Notes: generated from the sequence alone by a model not told the origin. 64,000 nt of DNA from Actinoplanes sp. M2I2 (GCF_023544445.1 NZ_JALPVJ010000009.1:124001-188000); one strand, 5' to 3'; positions 43,824 through 55,790 are shown, counted from the stretch's first letter. A program made the numbers and translations.

Positions 43824-45983
43824 TCAGGTCGCGCCGTCGGCGACCCGGGACACCTGGGCCCGCAGGTCGTCGCCCGGCTCGGGGCGGCCCGTCATGTTCG
43901 TCAGGTCCTCGCGGAGGCCGTCGAGCCAGGCCCGCAGATCGGCGACGATGTACAGGTCCTGCCCGAGGTCGTCCGGCCATGCCATCGGCCCCTTCTGCTC
44001 CCCCGGCCGCGGCGGCGTCTCGTTGCGCAGCAACTGCTCCGCCGACCGGTCGTACCAGCCGGCGACGTCGGCGGCCAGCGCGGTCAGCTGCGTGACGCAC
44101 GGCAGCAGACCTCCGGCCGGGCACGAGCGTACGAGCGCCTCCGCTCCCCGGACGGCGTGGTGACCGGCGACCAGCGTGGCCTGCCAGTCGAGCGTCGCCG
44201 CCGGGTGCCGCTCGTTCTGGTAGAGCGCGAACGACGCCTCGGCCAGCTGCCCGGCCCGGCGGGCCTCGGGCAGCGCGGCGCCCGGGTCGGCGCCCTTGGC
44301 CATGACGGCGATCGTCTCGCGGACGACTTCGGCCGCCGCGGCCAGGAACGTGCCGGTCGCGCGGTTCAGTTCGCCGGCGCCGCCCCGGGGCCAGGCGAAC
44401 AGGCCGATCAGCACGCCGACGGCCGCGCCGATCAGCACGTCGGTGACCCGCTGTTCGGCCAGCCGCCAGTCGACCGGGGTGACCTGGGCGAAGACCAGCG
44501 TGATGACCAGCGTGAAGAGCGCCTGCGACCAGCCCAGGCCGAGCAGCGGGCCGGCCGCGAACCCGGCGATCATCACGACCGGCAGGGCGATCGCGAAGAT
44601 CAGCGGGTCGGCCCCGAGCAGCAGGAGCAGCGCGGCGACGATCGAGCCGGCGACCGTGCCGATCAGGGCCGGGCGCAGCGCCGAGCGGGTCTCGGCGGCC
44701 GAGGTGCGCAGCACGGTCAGGATGGTCAGCAGCACCCAGAAGCCGTGTGACAGGTCGAGCGCGCCGGCGATCAGGCGGGCCACCGCCAGCGCGGCGGCCA
44801 GGCGCAGGGCGCCCTGGAAGGCGACCGAGCGCGGGGTCAGATTTTCCTTCAGGCGGTGCCAGTACAGGGCCGGGGTGCGGCGGTACGCGAACCAGAACTG
44901 ACCGGGCCGGCCCGAGACCGGAGTGGGGTCGGGGTGCCGGGGCGGCTCACCGGCGGCGACGCGCACGGCGAAGACCAGCGTCTTGGTCCACTCGCCGAGC
45001 GACAGGGCGAGCGCGCCGAGCCGCAGACGCTCGGGGGGCAGCCCGTTCGGGTCGGTGTTCATGCGGGCCACGCGGAAGTCGGTGATCGCCGCCACGACCA
45101 GGTTGGTGTCGGGCAGCGGCCCGTCGTCGCGCAGCCAGGCCCCGGTAGCGCCGACGCAGCCGGCGGTGGTGCGGAGCAGTTCGATGGCGGCCGGCCGGGT
45201 GATCGCCTCGCGGTCGGCCGAGAAGTACAGGTCGACCACGCGGCCGAGCAGCAGCCGGGAGGTGCCGGCGGCCGAGGACAGCGCGCGGTCGCGGCGGCCG
45301 GCCGAGGCGGGCCGGTCGATCGGCTGGAGCCGGGAGGGGCGCAGGGCGTCGGCCGCCTCGGTGGCCTCGGGCACCAGCGCGGCGAGCCGTTCGCGTCCGG
45401 TCGGGTCGCCGGACCAGTCGTCGGCCAGCGCCTCGAGACAGGCCGCGACGGCCGAGACCGCGTCGGCCAGGCGGTGCCGGTAGGGCACGGGGGCCGGGTC
45501 GGGCCAGAACACCACCTCGGCCACGGCCAGCAGCACCACGGCCAGGGTGAAGCCGGCCAGCCGTTCCGGCAGCGACCCCGGGTCGTACGGCGGGAAGGAC
45601 GGCAGGATGTAGAGCAGTTGCATGCCGGCGGCCAGCCCCACGAGCCGCGGACCGCCCACGCCCGCGAAGCTGACGGCGAAGCCGAGCACGAAGATCCCGG
45701 CCGCGGCGACCCAGTCGTTCACCGACAGCAGCGTGCCGAGCGAGATCAGCGCCCACCCGACGGGCAGCACCGCGATCAGGGTGCGGGCCCGCTGCCGGGG
45801 CGATCCGGGGATCTGCGAGAGCGCCCCGAGCGCCACCGCCCCGAACAACGCGTACGGCGCCGCGTCCGCACTGCCGACCACATAGCGGCACAGGTAGAAC
45901 CCCAGGCAGGCCACCAACGTCACCCGGACCGCCCGCCGGACGACGATCAGCTGCGGATCCCGCCCGCGCACCCACCCCCACAC
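43824..45983 (-). CDS. FUSC-family membrane transporter
   Basis: 719 residues with two hydrophobic halves, each of about six helices (about 20-165 and 385-520), separated by a long cytoplasmic region and followed by a soluble C-terminal domain. This is the fusaric-acid-resistance/aromatic-acid-exporter layout (second half: RSVAFQGALRLAAALAVARLIAGAL, LSHGFWVLLTILTVLRTSAAETRSAL). Probably an efflux pump for aromatic or other small acids; substrate unknown. GTG at 45983 begins 23 bp after the acyl-CoA dehydrogenase gene in the same direction, so cotranscription is likely. Confidence 0.85.
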   Translation of the reverse strand: MWGWVRGRDPQLIVVRRAVRVTLVACLGFYLCRYVVGSADAAPYALFGAVALGALSQIPGSPRQRARTLIAVLPVGWALISLGTLLSVNDWVAAAGIFVLGFAVSFAGVGGPRLVGLAAGMQLLYILPSFPPYDPGSLPERLAGFTLAVVLLAVAEVVFWPDPAPVPYRHRLADAVSAVAACLEALADDWSGDPTGRERLAALVPEATEAADALRPSRLQPIDRPASAGRRDRALSSAAGTSRLLLGRVVDLYFSADREAITRPAAIELLRTTAGCVGATGAWLRDDGPLPDTNLVVAAITDFRVARMNTDPNGLPPERLRLGALALSLGEWTKTLVFAVRVAAGEPPRHPDPTPVSGRPGQFWFAYRRTPALYWHRLKENLTPRSVAFQGALRLAAALAVARLIAGALDLSHGFWVLLTILTVLRTSAAETRSALRPALIGTVAGSIVAALLLLLGADPLIFAIALPVVMIAGFAAGPLLGLGWSQALFTLVITLVFAQVTPVDWRLAEQRVTDVLIGAAVGVLIGLFAWPRGGAGELNRATGTFLAAAAEVVRETIAVMAKGADPGAALPEARRAGQLAEASFALYQNERHPAATLDWQATLVAGHHAVRGAEALVRSCPAGGLLPCVTQLTALAADVAGWYDRSAEQLLRNETPPRPGEQKGPMAWPDDLGQDLYIVADLRAWLDGLREDLTNMTGRPEPGDDLRAQVSRVADGAT

Positions 45984-46006
45984 AAGGCGCAGTCTCGCAC
46001 GCTTGG

Positions 46007-47152
46007 TCAGACGAAGGCGCTCTCACCGGTTATGGCCCGGCCCACTATCAGGGTGTTGATCTCCCGGGTGCCCTCGTACGAGTAGAGAGCCTCGGCGTCG
46101 GCCACGAACCGGCCGATGTTGTACTCCAGGACGATGCCGTTGCCGGCCAGCAGCTCGCGGGCCCAGCCGACCACCTCGCGCATGCGGGTGGTGCAGTACG
46201 CCTTGGCCAGCGCGGAATGCTCGTCGCGGTACTGGCCGGCGTCCTGCAGCTGGGCCAGCCGCACGCACATGCCGAGCGTGCCGGTGACGTTGCCCAGCAT
46301 GCGCACCAGCAGATCCTGTACGAGCTGGAACTTGGCGATCGGGCGGCCGAACTGCTCGCGCTCCTTCGCGTAGTCCAGGGCGATCTCGTACGCGGCCAGC
46401 ATCACGCCGACCGCCTGCCAGGCGACGCCGCTGCGGGTCTGGCGCAGCACCTTGGCGGTGTCCTTGAACGTGTTCGCGTTCTGCAGGCGGTCGGCTTCGG
46501 GGACGCGCACCCCGGTCAGCCGCAGGTCGGCGTTCTGCACGGTGCGCAGGGCGATCTTGTTCTCGATCTTCGTCGCCTCGAAGCCCGGCGCGTCACCGCG
46601 TACGACGAAGCCTTTGACCTGGTTGTCGGCGACGTCGCGGGCCCAGACGACGATCAGGTCGGCGAACGTGGCGTTGCCGATCCAGCGCTTCTCGCCGTCG
46701 AGCACCCACTCGTCGCCCTCGCGCCGGGCCGTCGTGCGCAGACCGGCGGCCACGTCGGAGCCGCCCGTCGGCTCGGTCAGGGCGAACGCGCCGACCTCGT
46801 CGAAGGCCGCCATCGCGGGCAGCCAGCGCTCGGCCTGCTCGGCCGAGCCGCACATGCTGATGCTGCCCATGGCCAGGCCGGCGTGCACGCCGTAGAACGT
46901 GGCCATCGACGCGTCGGCCCGGGCCATCTCGAGCGACAGCCACCCGTTGAGCAGCGACGACGAGCCCTCCCGGCCGGCGATGCCGAGGTCGGCGTACTTC
47001 TTGATCAGGTGGTGCGGGAAGTCGGCGCGCTGCCAGTGGTCGTTGGCGATCGGCGCGACCTCGTCGGCGAGGAAGGCGCGGACCCGCTCCACGACCGCGG
47101 CCTCGTCATCCGAAAGCAGGTCCTGAAAGGCGTAAAGGTCTCCGGCGAGCAT
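46007..47152 (-). CDS. Acyl-CoA dehydrogenase, glutaryl-CoA dehydrogenase-like
   Basis: 381 residues, the usual length. FAD-dependent alpha-beta desaturation of an acyl-CoA. The flavin motifs AFALTEPTGGSDVA and WIGNATFADLIVVWAR are clear, and the catalytic Glu is placed as in the glutaryl/isobutyryl group: Glu360 in YSYEGTREINTLIVGRAITG. That last segment closely resembles glutaryl-CoA dehydrogenase, making it the best guess. Divergent from glyS by 44 bp. Confidence 0.85.
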   Translation of the reverse strand: MLAGDLYAFQDLLSDDEAAVVERVRAFLADEVAPIANDHWQRADFPHHLIKKYADLGIAGREGSSSLLNGWLSLEMARADASMATFYGVHAGLAMGSISMCGSAEQAERWLPAMAAFDEVGAFALTEPTGGSDVAAGLRTTARREGDEWVLDGEKRWIGNATFADLIVVWARDVADNQVKGFVVRGDAPGFEATKIENKIALRTVQNADLRLTGVRVPEADRLQNANTFKDTAKVLRQTRSGVAWQAVGVMLAAYEIALDYAKEREQFGRPIAKFQLVQDLLVRMLGNVTGTLGMCVRLAQLQDAGQYRDEHSALAKAYCTTRMREVVGWARELLAGNGIVLEYNIGRFVADAEALYSYEGTREINTLIVGRAITGESAFV

Positions 47153-47182
47153 ATTGCGTTCCTACCCGCGAACGGGCCGCCC

Positions 47183-47188
47183 TAGACT
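47183..47188 (+). promoter_or_regulatory. -10 element of a leaderless glyS promoter
   Basis: TAGACT ends 8 nt before the ATG at 47197; no ribosome binding site between. Confidence 0.5.
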
Positions 47189-47196
47189 TCCAAGCC

Positions 47197-50136
<2,940 letters not shown>

Positions 50137-50222
50137 GTCCCCGCGCGGAAGCACGGCAACGAAGCCATCACGATCGGGACGGCGCACGGCCGCCCGGGGC
50201 GGCGAGGACCGGGCGGCTGGCC

Positions 50223-50228
50223 TAGGCT
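50223..50228 (+). promoter_or_regulatory. -10 element of a leaderless promoter
   Basis: TAGGCT ends 7 nt before the ATG at 50236, with no ribosome binding site between. Confidence 0.55.
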
Positions 50229-50235
50229 CGCCGGA

Positions 50236-50811
50236 ATGTGGCTACGGCAGGTGTGGGACAAGCACCACGAAGCGGCGAAATTCCTCCTCGTGGGTGGCGT
50301 CTGCTTCGTGGTCACGACCGCGATCAACTACGCGCTCAAGCTGACCGTCCTGCACGAGAAGCCGGTCACCGCCCTGGCCATCGCCACGATCCTGGCGACC
50401 GTTCTGAGCTACGTGCTCAACCGGGAGTGGTCGTTCCGGCACCGCGGTGGCCGGGAGCGGCACCACGAGGCGGCCATGTTCTTCACCGTCAGCGCGATCG
50501 CCATCGGGCTCAACCTGATCCCGCTCGGCGTCTCCCGCTATCTCCTGCACCTGCAGGTGCCGACCGTGAGCCGGCCGGTGCAGGAGATCGCCGACTTCGT
50601 CAGCGGCATCATCCTCGGCACGCTGGTCGCCATGGTGTTCCGGCTGTGGGCGTTCAAGCGGTTCGTCTTCCCGCAGCCCCAGGCGCGCCCGCACCGTACG
50701 CCCCAGCCGGCCGGTCCGCGCAGCCGCAGACTGCTGCACCGACGCGGCCCCGCGCCCCGGCAGCGCACGAGCAACGGGGAGAGCGCCCGGCGCACCAGCG
50801 CCGAACGCTGA
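50236..50811 (+). CDS. GtrA-family membrane protein
   Basis: 191 residues. Four hydrophobic helices in the first 140 residues with the GtrA pattern (AAKFLLVGGVCFVVTTAINYALK, ATILATVLSYVLNREWSFRHRG, FVSGIILGTLVAMVFRLWAFKRFVF). GtrA proteins are thought to flip polyprenyl-linked sugars for wall or surface polysaccharide modification. The C-terminal 45 residues are a basic, disordered Arg/Pro/Gln tail, longer than usual. Leaderless promoter. Confidence 0.88.
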   Translation: MWLRQVWDKHHEAAKFLLVGGVCFVVTTAINYALKLTVLHEKPVTALAIATILATVLSYVLNREWSFRHRGGRERHHEAAMFFTVSAIAIGLNLIPLGVSRYLLHLQVPTVSRPVQEIADFVSGIILGTLVAMVFRLWAFKRFVFPQPQARPHRTPQPAGPRSRRLLHRRGPAPRQRTSNGESARRTSAER

Positions 50812-50818
50812 CCGCGAA

Positions 50819-51253
50819 TCAGCGCGCCAGCACCAGCCGCAGCAGCGTCTCACCGTCGGCGGCGTACCGGGCGTGCATCACGAACCAGGGGAAAGCCCAC
50901 TCGTCGGCCGGGCCGGTCGCGTTGTGCCCCGACCGGTCCGGGTCGGTGCTGCTCGCCGGACGGCCCAGGGCCGCCCACAGGCTGCTGCGCCGGGCGATCG
51001 TGCCCCCGCGACCCGGGATGGCGCCGCGGAACGACCGGAACCCGGCGTCGCCGTTGAAGTGCAGCACGACCCGGCCGACCCGGTCGTGCTCGTCGACGGC
51101 GACCGAGACGCCGTGGTCGCGTGACTCGTAGGTGCGGGCACCCTGGGTGGCCATCAGACCGTACTCACGGCTGACGGCCAGCGCCCGGCCCTCGAGCAGG
51201 TTCTGTCCGAGCAGCTGGGTCAGGTCGCTTCGCGGGACGACGTTCGGCTGCAT
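50819..51253 (-). CDS. Hypothetical protein
   Basis: 144 residues from ATG at 51253, behind GGAGTGACGT, a good ribosome binding site. Soluble, alpha/beta in appearance (REYGLMATQGARTYESRDHGVSVAVDEHDRVGRVVLHF), with a Ser/Thr/Gly-rich middle. No known domain recognised. It converges with the GtrA gene (7 bp apart) and diverges from the glycerophosphodiesterase gene. Confidence 0.65.
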   Translation of the reverse strand: MQPNVVPRSDLTQLLGQNLLEGRALAVSREYGLMATQGARTYESRDHGVSVAVDEHDRVGRVVLHFNGDAGFRSFRGAIPGRGGTIARRSSLWAALGRPASSTDPDRSGHNATGPADEWAFPWFVMHARYAADGETLLRLVLAR

Positions 51254-51443
51254 ACGTCACTCCTGGTCAGGGATTCGCCGGTCACTGTAAGCAGGTCGAG
51301 TTAACTTTGCGTGAACCCGCGCAGCCTTCCCGCGCCGTTTCCGTGATCGCTACGCCGACGATGCCTCGGCGTCGGTTTTGTCCCTTCGACTCATCCCGGG
51401 ACCCCCGGCGACGGACGCCGCGGCGAATCCCGTGGAGGATCAC

Positions 51444-52538
51444 GTGGCCGACCGACGTCAGGTGCTGCGCATGGGGGCTGTCGCCGCGGCCGCGCCCGCG
51501 CTCGCCGGAACGGTTGCCGCCCCGGCGCTCGCGCACGGGCCCCGGCACAAGCAGCCCGAGATCTTCGGGCACCGCGGCGCCTCCGGCTACCGGCCGGAAC
51601 ACACGCTCGCGTCGTACGAGCTCGCGGCCCGGATGGGCGCCGACTACATCGAGCCGGACCTGGTCGCCACCAAGGACCAGGTGCTGGTGTGCCGGCACGA
51701 GCCCGAGATCGGCGGCACCACCGACGTGGCGAGCCGGCCCGAGTTCGCCGCCCGCCGCAAGACGGTGCTGCTCGACGGGGTCAGCGTCACCGGCTGGTTC
51801 ACCGAGGACTTCACCCTGGCCGAGCTGAAGACCCTGCGCGCGATCGAGCGGCTCCCCGCCGTCCGCCAGGAGAACACCCTGTACGACGGCCTGTTCCCCG
51901 TGCCCACCTTCCAGGAGGTGCTCGATCTGCGGGCCCGGCTGTCCCAGGAGCTCGGCCGGGACATCGGCGTCATCCCCGAGACCAAGCACCCCACGTACTT
52001 CCGCCGGCTCGGCCTCGACCTCGAGACCCCGCTCGTCCGGACCCTGCGCAAGAACCGCCTCGACCGGCGGGGCGCCCGGGTGTGGATCCAGTCGTTCGAG
52101 GCGGCCAACCTCAAGGTGCTGCAGCAGCAGTACCGGGTGCAGGTCAACCTGATCTTCCTGACCAGCGCGACCGGCAGCCCGTTCAACGACACCCGGACGT
52201 ACGCGCAGTATCTGACGCCGGCCGGCCTCAAGGAGCTGTCGTCCTTCGTGGACGGCATCGGCCCCGACAAGAACCAGGTCATCCCGCGCAAGGCCGACGG
52301 GACGCTGGGCACGCCGACCACGCTGGTGCGCGACGCGCACGCGGCCGATCTCAAGGTCATCCCGTACACGTTCCGCGCCGAGAACCAGTTCCTCCCGGCC
52401 GACTACCGGGTGGGCGCCGACCCGACCGCCTACGGCCGGGCCATCGACGAGCAGATCACGTTCCTCGAGACCGGCATCGACGGCCTGTTCACCGACCAGC
52501 CCGACATCGGCGTGCTCTCCCGGACGCTCGCCGACTGA
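51444..52538 (+). CDS. Secreted glycerophosphodiester phosphodiesterase
   Basis: 364 residues from GTG at 51444, behind GTGGAGG at the right distance. The N-terminus VADRRQVLRMGAVAAAAPALAG looks like a twin-arginine signal. The GDPD barrel follows with all key residues: His43-Arg44 (FGHRGASG), Glu52 (PEHTL), Glu70 and Asp72 (YIEPDLVATKD), His85 (CRHEPEI), and the closing GIDGLFTDQPD. It hydrolyses glycerophosphodiesters outside the cell to glycerol-3-phosphate, giving carbon and phosphate. A strong terminator follows. Confidence 0.9.
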   Translation: MADRRQVLRMGAVAAAAPALAGTVAAPALAHGPRHKQPEIFGHRGASGYRPEHTLASYELAARMGADYIEPDLVATKDQVLVCRHEPEIGGTTDVASRPEFAARRKTVLLDGVSVTGWFTEDFTLAELKTLRAIERLPAVRQENTLYDGLFPVPTFQEVLDLRARLSQELGRDIGVIPETKHPTYFRRLGLDLETPLVRTLRKNRLDRRGARVWIQSFEAANLKVLQQQYRVQVNLIFLTSATGSPFNDTRTYAQYLTPAGLKELSSFVDGIGPDKNQVIPRKADGTLGTPTTLVRDAHAADLKVIPYTFRAENQFLPADYRVGADPTAYGRAIDEQITFLETGIDGLFTDQPDIGVLSRTLAD

Positions 52539-52545
52539 CCCCGGA

Positions 52546-52577
52546 CGGTGGTCGCGCCGAGCGCGGCGCGACCACCG
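52546..52577 (+). terminator. Intrinsic terminator between GDPD and tetR
   Basis: CGGTGGTCGCGCC (52546-52558) and GGCGCGACCACCG (52565-52577) form a perfect 13-bp stem with a 6-nt loop, 8 bp past the GDPD stop and between convergent genes; it can serve both. Confidence 0.8.
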
Positions 52578-52612
52578 ACCGCTCCGGGCCCGCCGGGTGC
52601 CGCCCGGCGGCG

Positions 52613-53245
52613 TCAGTGCAGCAGCGCGGGGCCGAGCAGCTCGAAGGCCTGATCCGTCAGCTCCATCGGATCCACCCGGCCGTCGCTGTGGGCCCAGCGC
52701 TCCAGCGCGGTGTTGAGAGCCACGAAGGCCAGGCGCGTGGCGACCTCGGGGAAAAGCGCCCCCGGCTCGAGCCCCAGACGCGCGGCCAGCACGACGGCCA
52801 GGTCGGCCTGCCACCGCGACTGGCGTTCCAGCGAGCGCGCGTGCAGCACCGGCGTCCGCAGGATCAGCCGGACCACCGCGAGGGTCTTGGCCGCGTCGTG
52901 GTGGCCGGCGCAGAAGTCGATCGCCACCGTCACGGCGTGGCGCAGCGACTGCGCGGGCAGCTCCCCCGCCGGCCGGGACTCCAGCTCCGCGCGCATCTGA
53001 TCGCCCAGGTCGGCCAGCAGCTGGATGACCACGTCCTCCTTGGACGCGTAGTAGCGGTGGAACGTGCGCCGGGACATGCCGGCGGCGGCCACGATGTCGT
53101 CGACCGTGGTCTCGTCGTAGCCCCGGACGGCCAGCAGCTGCAGGGCCGTCTCGCGCAGCTCCTCACTGACCAGGCGGCGCTTGCGCTCGGCCAGTGTGGG
53201 CGGCAGCGCGGCGGGCGGGGCCGGGTCGGGCACGGACAACGACAT
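52613..53245 (-). CDS. TetR-family transcriptional regulator
   Basis: 210 residues from ATG at 53245; an ATG nine bases upstream is in frame, but a TAGCAT -10 placed 7 nt before 53245 supports a leaderless start there. The TetR helix-turn-helix is clear: ETALQLLAVRGYDETTVDDIVAAAGMSRRTFHRYYASKEDVV. The C-terminal ligand domain (about 90-210) resembles the MftR/AcyR-like actinobacterial group. It probably represses the divergent SDR gene and itself via the palindrome between them. Confidence 0.88.
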   Translation of the reverse strand: MSLSVPDPAPPAALPPTLAERKRRLVSEELRETALQLLAVRGYDETTVDDIVAAAGMSRRTFHRYYASKEDVVIQLLADLGDQMRAELESRPAGELPAQSLRHAVTVAIDFCAGHHDAAKTLAVVRLILRTPVLHARSLERQSRWQADLAVVLAARLGLEPGALFPEVATRLAFVALNTALERWAHSDGRVDPMELTDQAFELLGPALLH

Positions 53246-53252
53246 GATGCGC

Positions 53253-53258
53253 ATGCTA
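53253..53258 (-). promoter_or_regulatory. -10 element of the tetR promoter
   Basis: Read on the minus strand, TAGCAT lies 7 nt before the ATG at 53245, leaderless spacing. Confidence 0.5.
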
Positions 53259-53272
53259 CAGCACGCCTTTGT

Positions 53273-53287
53273 TGACACACTGTGTCA
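53273..53287. promoter_or_regulatory. TetR operator overlapping the SDR -35 box
   Basis: TGACACACTGTGTCA is a perfect 15-bp palindrome centred between the divergent genes. The SDR -35 TTGACA (53272-53277) overlaps its left arm; a weak -10 about 17 bp on would start transcription near 53308. Confidence 0.7.
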
Positions 53288-53307
53288 TGCGGGGCACGAT
53301 GAGGCGC

Positions 53308-54195
53308 ATGAAGGCACACGGGGAACTCGCGGGACGAACCTTTGTGGTCACGGGGGCCGGCAGCGGACTCGGGCTCGCGACCTCACGGGCGATCGCCGAG
53401 CGCGGCGGGCACGTCGTTCTGGCCGTACGGGACGAAGTGAAGGGACGGAAAGCGCGAGCCGCGCTCGGCGGCGCGGGCGAGGTGCGCCACGTCGATCTGG
53501 CCGATCTCGACTCGGTCCGCCATTTCGCCGCCGGGCTCGACCACGCCGACGTGCTCATCAACAACGCGGGCGTGATGGCGCCCCCGCGCACGGTCAGTGA
53601 GCAGGGATACGAGCTGCAACTCGCGGTGAACCACCTGGCTCACTTCCTGCTGACCGGGCTGCTGCTCGACCGGCTCGCGGCCGGCATCGACCCGCGCGTG
53701 GTCACGGTCAGCTCGGTCCTGCACAAGAACGGCCGGCTCGACTTCGACGACCTCAACGGCGAGCGCCGCTATCGCGCGACCGCCGCCTACAACAACTCCA
53801 AGCTGGCCAACGCCGTCTTCGGCCTCGAGCTGGACCGTCGCCTGCGCGCGACCGGCTCGCCGGTCAAGAGCCTGCTCGCGCATCCCGGCTACGCCGTGAC
53901 GGGCCTGCAGGCGGGCGTCCGGCCGGGTCTCTACCGCACCCTGCTGACCCGGGTCGGCAACCCGCTGATCGCGGTCAGCGCCGAGCAGGGCGCCCGCCCG
54001 GCGGTGCACGCCGCCACGGAACCGGGCGTGCAGAGCGGCCAGTTCATCGGCCCGACCGGCTTCGCCGGCCTGCGCGGCGCTCCGGGCGTGGTGCGACCGG
54101 CCCCGGTCGCCACCGATCCCGGCACGGGCCGCCGGTTGTGGGACGTCTCCGAGCAGATGACCGGCAACGCCTACTTGTCGACGATGGCCGGATAG
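53308..54195 (+). CDS. Short-chain dehydrogenase/reductase
   Basis: 295 residues. Cofactor loop GAGSGLG (16-22), NNAG (85-88), Ser135 and Tyr161/Lys165 (YNNSK) complete the SDR catalytic set; the overall pattern (KNGRLDFDDLNGERRY, LAHPGYAVTGLQ) is that of the retinol-dehydrogenase/oxidoreductase-like group. The start is taken as ATG 53308 from the predicted transcription start; ATG codons at 53299 and 53287 are in frame alternatives. Its last 25 bp overlap the convergent small membrane protein gene. Confidence 0.87.
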   Translation: MKAHGELAGRTFVVTGAGSGLGLATSRAIAERGGHVVLAVRDEVKGRKARAALGGAGEVRHVDLADLDSVRHFAAGLDHADVLINNAGVMAPPRTVSEQGYELQLAVNHLAHFLLTGLLLDRLAAGIDPRVVTVSSVLHKNGRLDFDDLNGERRYRATAAYNNSKLANAVFGLELDRRLRATGSPVKSLLAHPGYAVTGLQAGVRPGLYRTLLTRVGNPLIAVSAEQGARPAVHAATEPGVQSGQFIGPTGFAGLRGAPGVVRPAPVATDPGTGRRLWDVSEQMTGNAYLSTMAG

Positions 54196-54455
54196 ACCTG
54201 GTCGAAGCTGATCGTCTTGCCGAAGCCGCTCGCCACGATGACGGTCAGGCCGAGCAGCACGCCGAGCACGACGATCGCGAAGAGCGCGTACGCCACGACC
54301 TTGCCCGTCGGACGCGGCGCGGCCGTCCCGCCGCCGGCGCCGGCGGCCAGCGACCGGATGCCCAGCGCGAAGAGGACCGGCAGCCCGGCCCCGAGGATCA
54401 GCCCGGCCAGCAGCACCTTCCAGGCGCCCTCGAGCGCGAATCCCAGGTTGCTCAT
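54171..54455 (-). CDS. Small two-helix membrane protein coupled to PiT permease (copy 1)
   Basis: 94 residues. Hydrophobic helices about 10-33 (AWKVLLAGLILGAGLPVLFALGI) and 52-78 (VVAYALFAIVVLGVLLGLTVIV). Its ATG overlaps the stop of the PiT permease gene (ATGA). A paralogue with the same start (MSNLGFALEGAWKVLLAGLI) follows the second PiT gene at 56149-56445. The constant coupling suggests an accessory subunit of the permease; no function is known to me. Confidence 0.75.
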   Translation of the reverse strand: MSNLGFALEGAWKVLLAGLILGAGLPVLFALGIRSLAAGAGGGTAAPRPTGKVVAYALFAIVVLGVLLGLTVIVASGFGKTISFDQVYPAIVDK

Positions 54456-55678
54456 CGGCTCACGGCTCCCGTCGGGACGCGCTCGGCCACGGCCGCCGGC
54501 TCGTCCCACTCGTCGTTGACGTTGGTGTGGTCGACCGGCGCGAGCCGGGAACGCAGCCACATGCCACCCGCGGCGACGAGCAGCAGCGCGAAGATGACGA
54601 CGGCGCCGGCGACGCCGCCCACGAAGTCGCCGAGATACCACATGAGGGCGCCGACGACCGCAGCCGCGGGGAGCGTGATGAGCCAGGTGGCGACCATCCG
54701 GCCGGCCACCCGCCAGCGCACCTGCGCGCCCGGCTTGCCCACCCCGGAACCGAGGATCGAGCCGGTCGCCACGTGCGTCGTGGACAACGCGAAACCGAGG
54801 TGGCTGGAGGCCAGGATGACCGCCGCCGACGACGACTCGGCCGCCATGCCCTGCGGCGGCGCGATCTCCACCAGACCTTTGCCCAGCGTCCGGATGATCC
54901 GCCAGCCACCGAGGTAGGTGCCCAGCGCGATGGCGACCGCGCACGCCGCCTTGACCCAGAACGGGATGTTCTTCGTGTCGGTCCAGTCGCCCGCCGCGAT
55001 CAGCGCCAGCGTGATGACACCCATCGTCTTCTGCGCGTCGTTGGTGCCGTGAGCCAGCGAGACCAGCGAGGCGCTGCCGATCTGACCCCAGCGGAAACCG
55101 TTCTCGGTGAAGCGGGCCGCGACGCCGACCGTGACCTTGTAGATCAGCCAGGTGCCCACCGCCGCCACCACTCCGGCGATGAGCGGGGAGATCAGGGCGG
55201 GCAGGATCACCTTGCCCACCACACCGTCGAGCTTGGAGCCGTTGCCGTTCCAGTTCACTCCGGCCCAGCCGAGCCCGGCGATCGTCGCGCCCACCAGACC
55301 GCCGAACAGCGCGTGCGACGAGCTCGAGGGCAACCCCAGCAACCAGGTGAACAGGTTCCAGACGATGCCGCCGATGAGGCCGGCCAGCACGATCAGGAGC
55401 AGGGCGGTGCCGCCGTCGCTGGTGAGCGACTCCTTGGGGGTGCCGTCGGAGTTCTGGATGCGGACGACCGCGTTGCTGACGGTCAGGGCGACCTCGACCG
55501 AGAGGAACGCGCCGATCAGGTTGAGGATGCCGGAGAGCGCGACGGCCACCTTGGGGCGCAGGGCGCGGGTGGCGATGGAGGTGGCCATCGCGTTCGCCGT
55601 GTCGTGGAACCCGTTGGTGAAATCGAAGCCGAGGGCTGTGACCACCACGAGAACCAGGATCACCGATGTCTCTGTCAC
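54452..55678 (-). CDS. PiT-family inorganic phosphate permease (copy 1)
   Basis: 408 residues, about ten helices. Low-affinity phosphate:cation symport. The two PiT signature repeats are present, GFDFTNGFHDTANAMATSIAT near the start and SLAHGTNDAQKTMGVI in the middle, each with its conserved Asp. A short hydrophilic end (DHTNVNDEWDE) leads to the coupled small membrane protein. The GTG start at 55678 is followed by the codons TETSV. It is nearly identical to the gene at 56446-57663, a recent tandem duplication. A PHO-box-like direct repeat lies about 90 bp upstream. Confidence 0.93.
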   Translation of the reverse strand: MTETSVILVLVVVTALGFDFTNGFHDTANAMATSIATRALRPKVAVALSGILNLIGAFLSVEVALTVSNAVVRIQNSDGTPKESLTSDGGTALLLIVLAGLIGGIVWNLFTWLLGLPSSSSHALFGGLVGATIAGLGWAGVNWNGNGSKLDGVVGKVILPALISPLIAGVVAAVGTWLIYKVTVGVAARFTENGFRWGQIGSASLVSLAHGTNDAQKTMGVITLALIAAGDWTDTKNIPFWVKAACAVAIALGTYLGGWRIIRTLGKGLVEIAPPQGMAAESSSAAVILASSHLGFALSTTHVATGSILGSGVGKPGAQVRWRVAGRMVATWLITLPAAAVVGALMWYLGDFVGGVAGAVVIFALLLVAAGGMWLRSRLAPVDHTNVNDEWDEPAAVAERVPTGAVSR

Positions 55679-55768
55679 ACGGCCAGAGTCGCTGCCCGGA
55701 CAGCGGCGCAACAGAGTTCAGCAACTGTGAATTTGATATTACGCTCGTTACCCGCGAGATCATGGACA

Positions 55769-55790
55769 GTTCACCGGATGTTCAACCGCG
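55769..55790 (+). promoter_or_regulatory. PHO-box-like direct repeat
   Basis: Two adjacent 11-nt units, GTTCACCGGAT and GTTCAACCGCG, match the Streptomyces PhoP direct-repeat pattern in their first seven bases. They lie between PiT copy 1 and the DUF3349 gene, oriented opposite to transcription of both, so a repressor-type role would be more likely than activation. Confidence 0.4.

Noticed and set aside
50819..51253. Immunity or toxin protein
   Set aside because: No toxin partner, no known motif; left as hypothetical.
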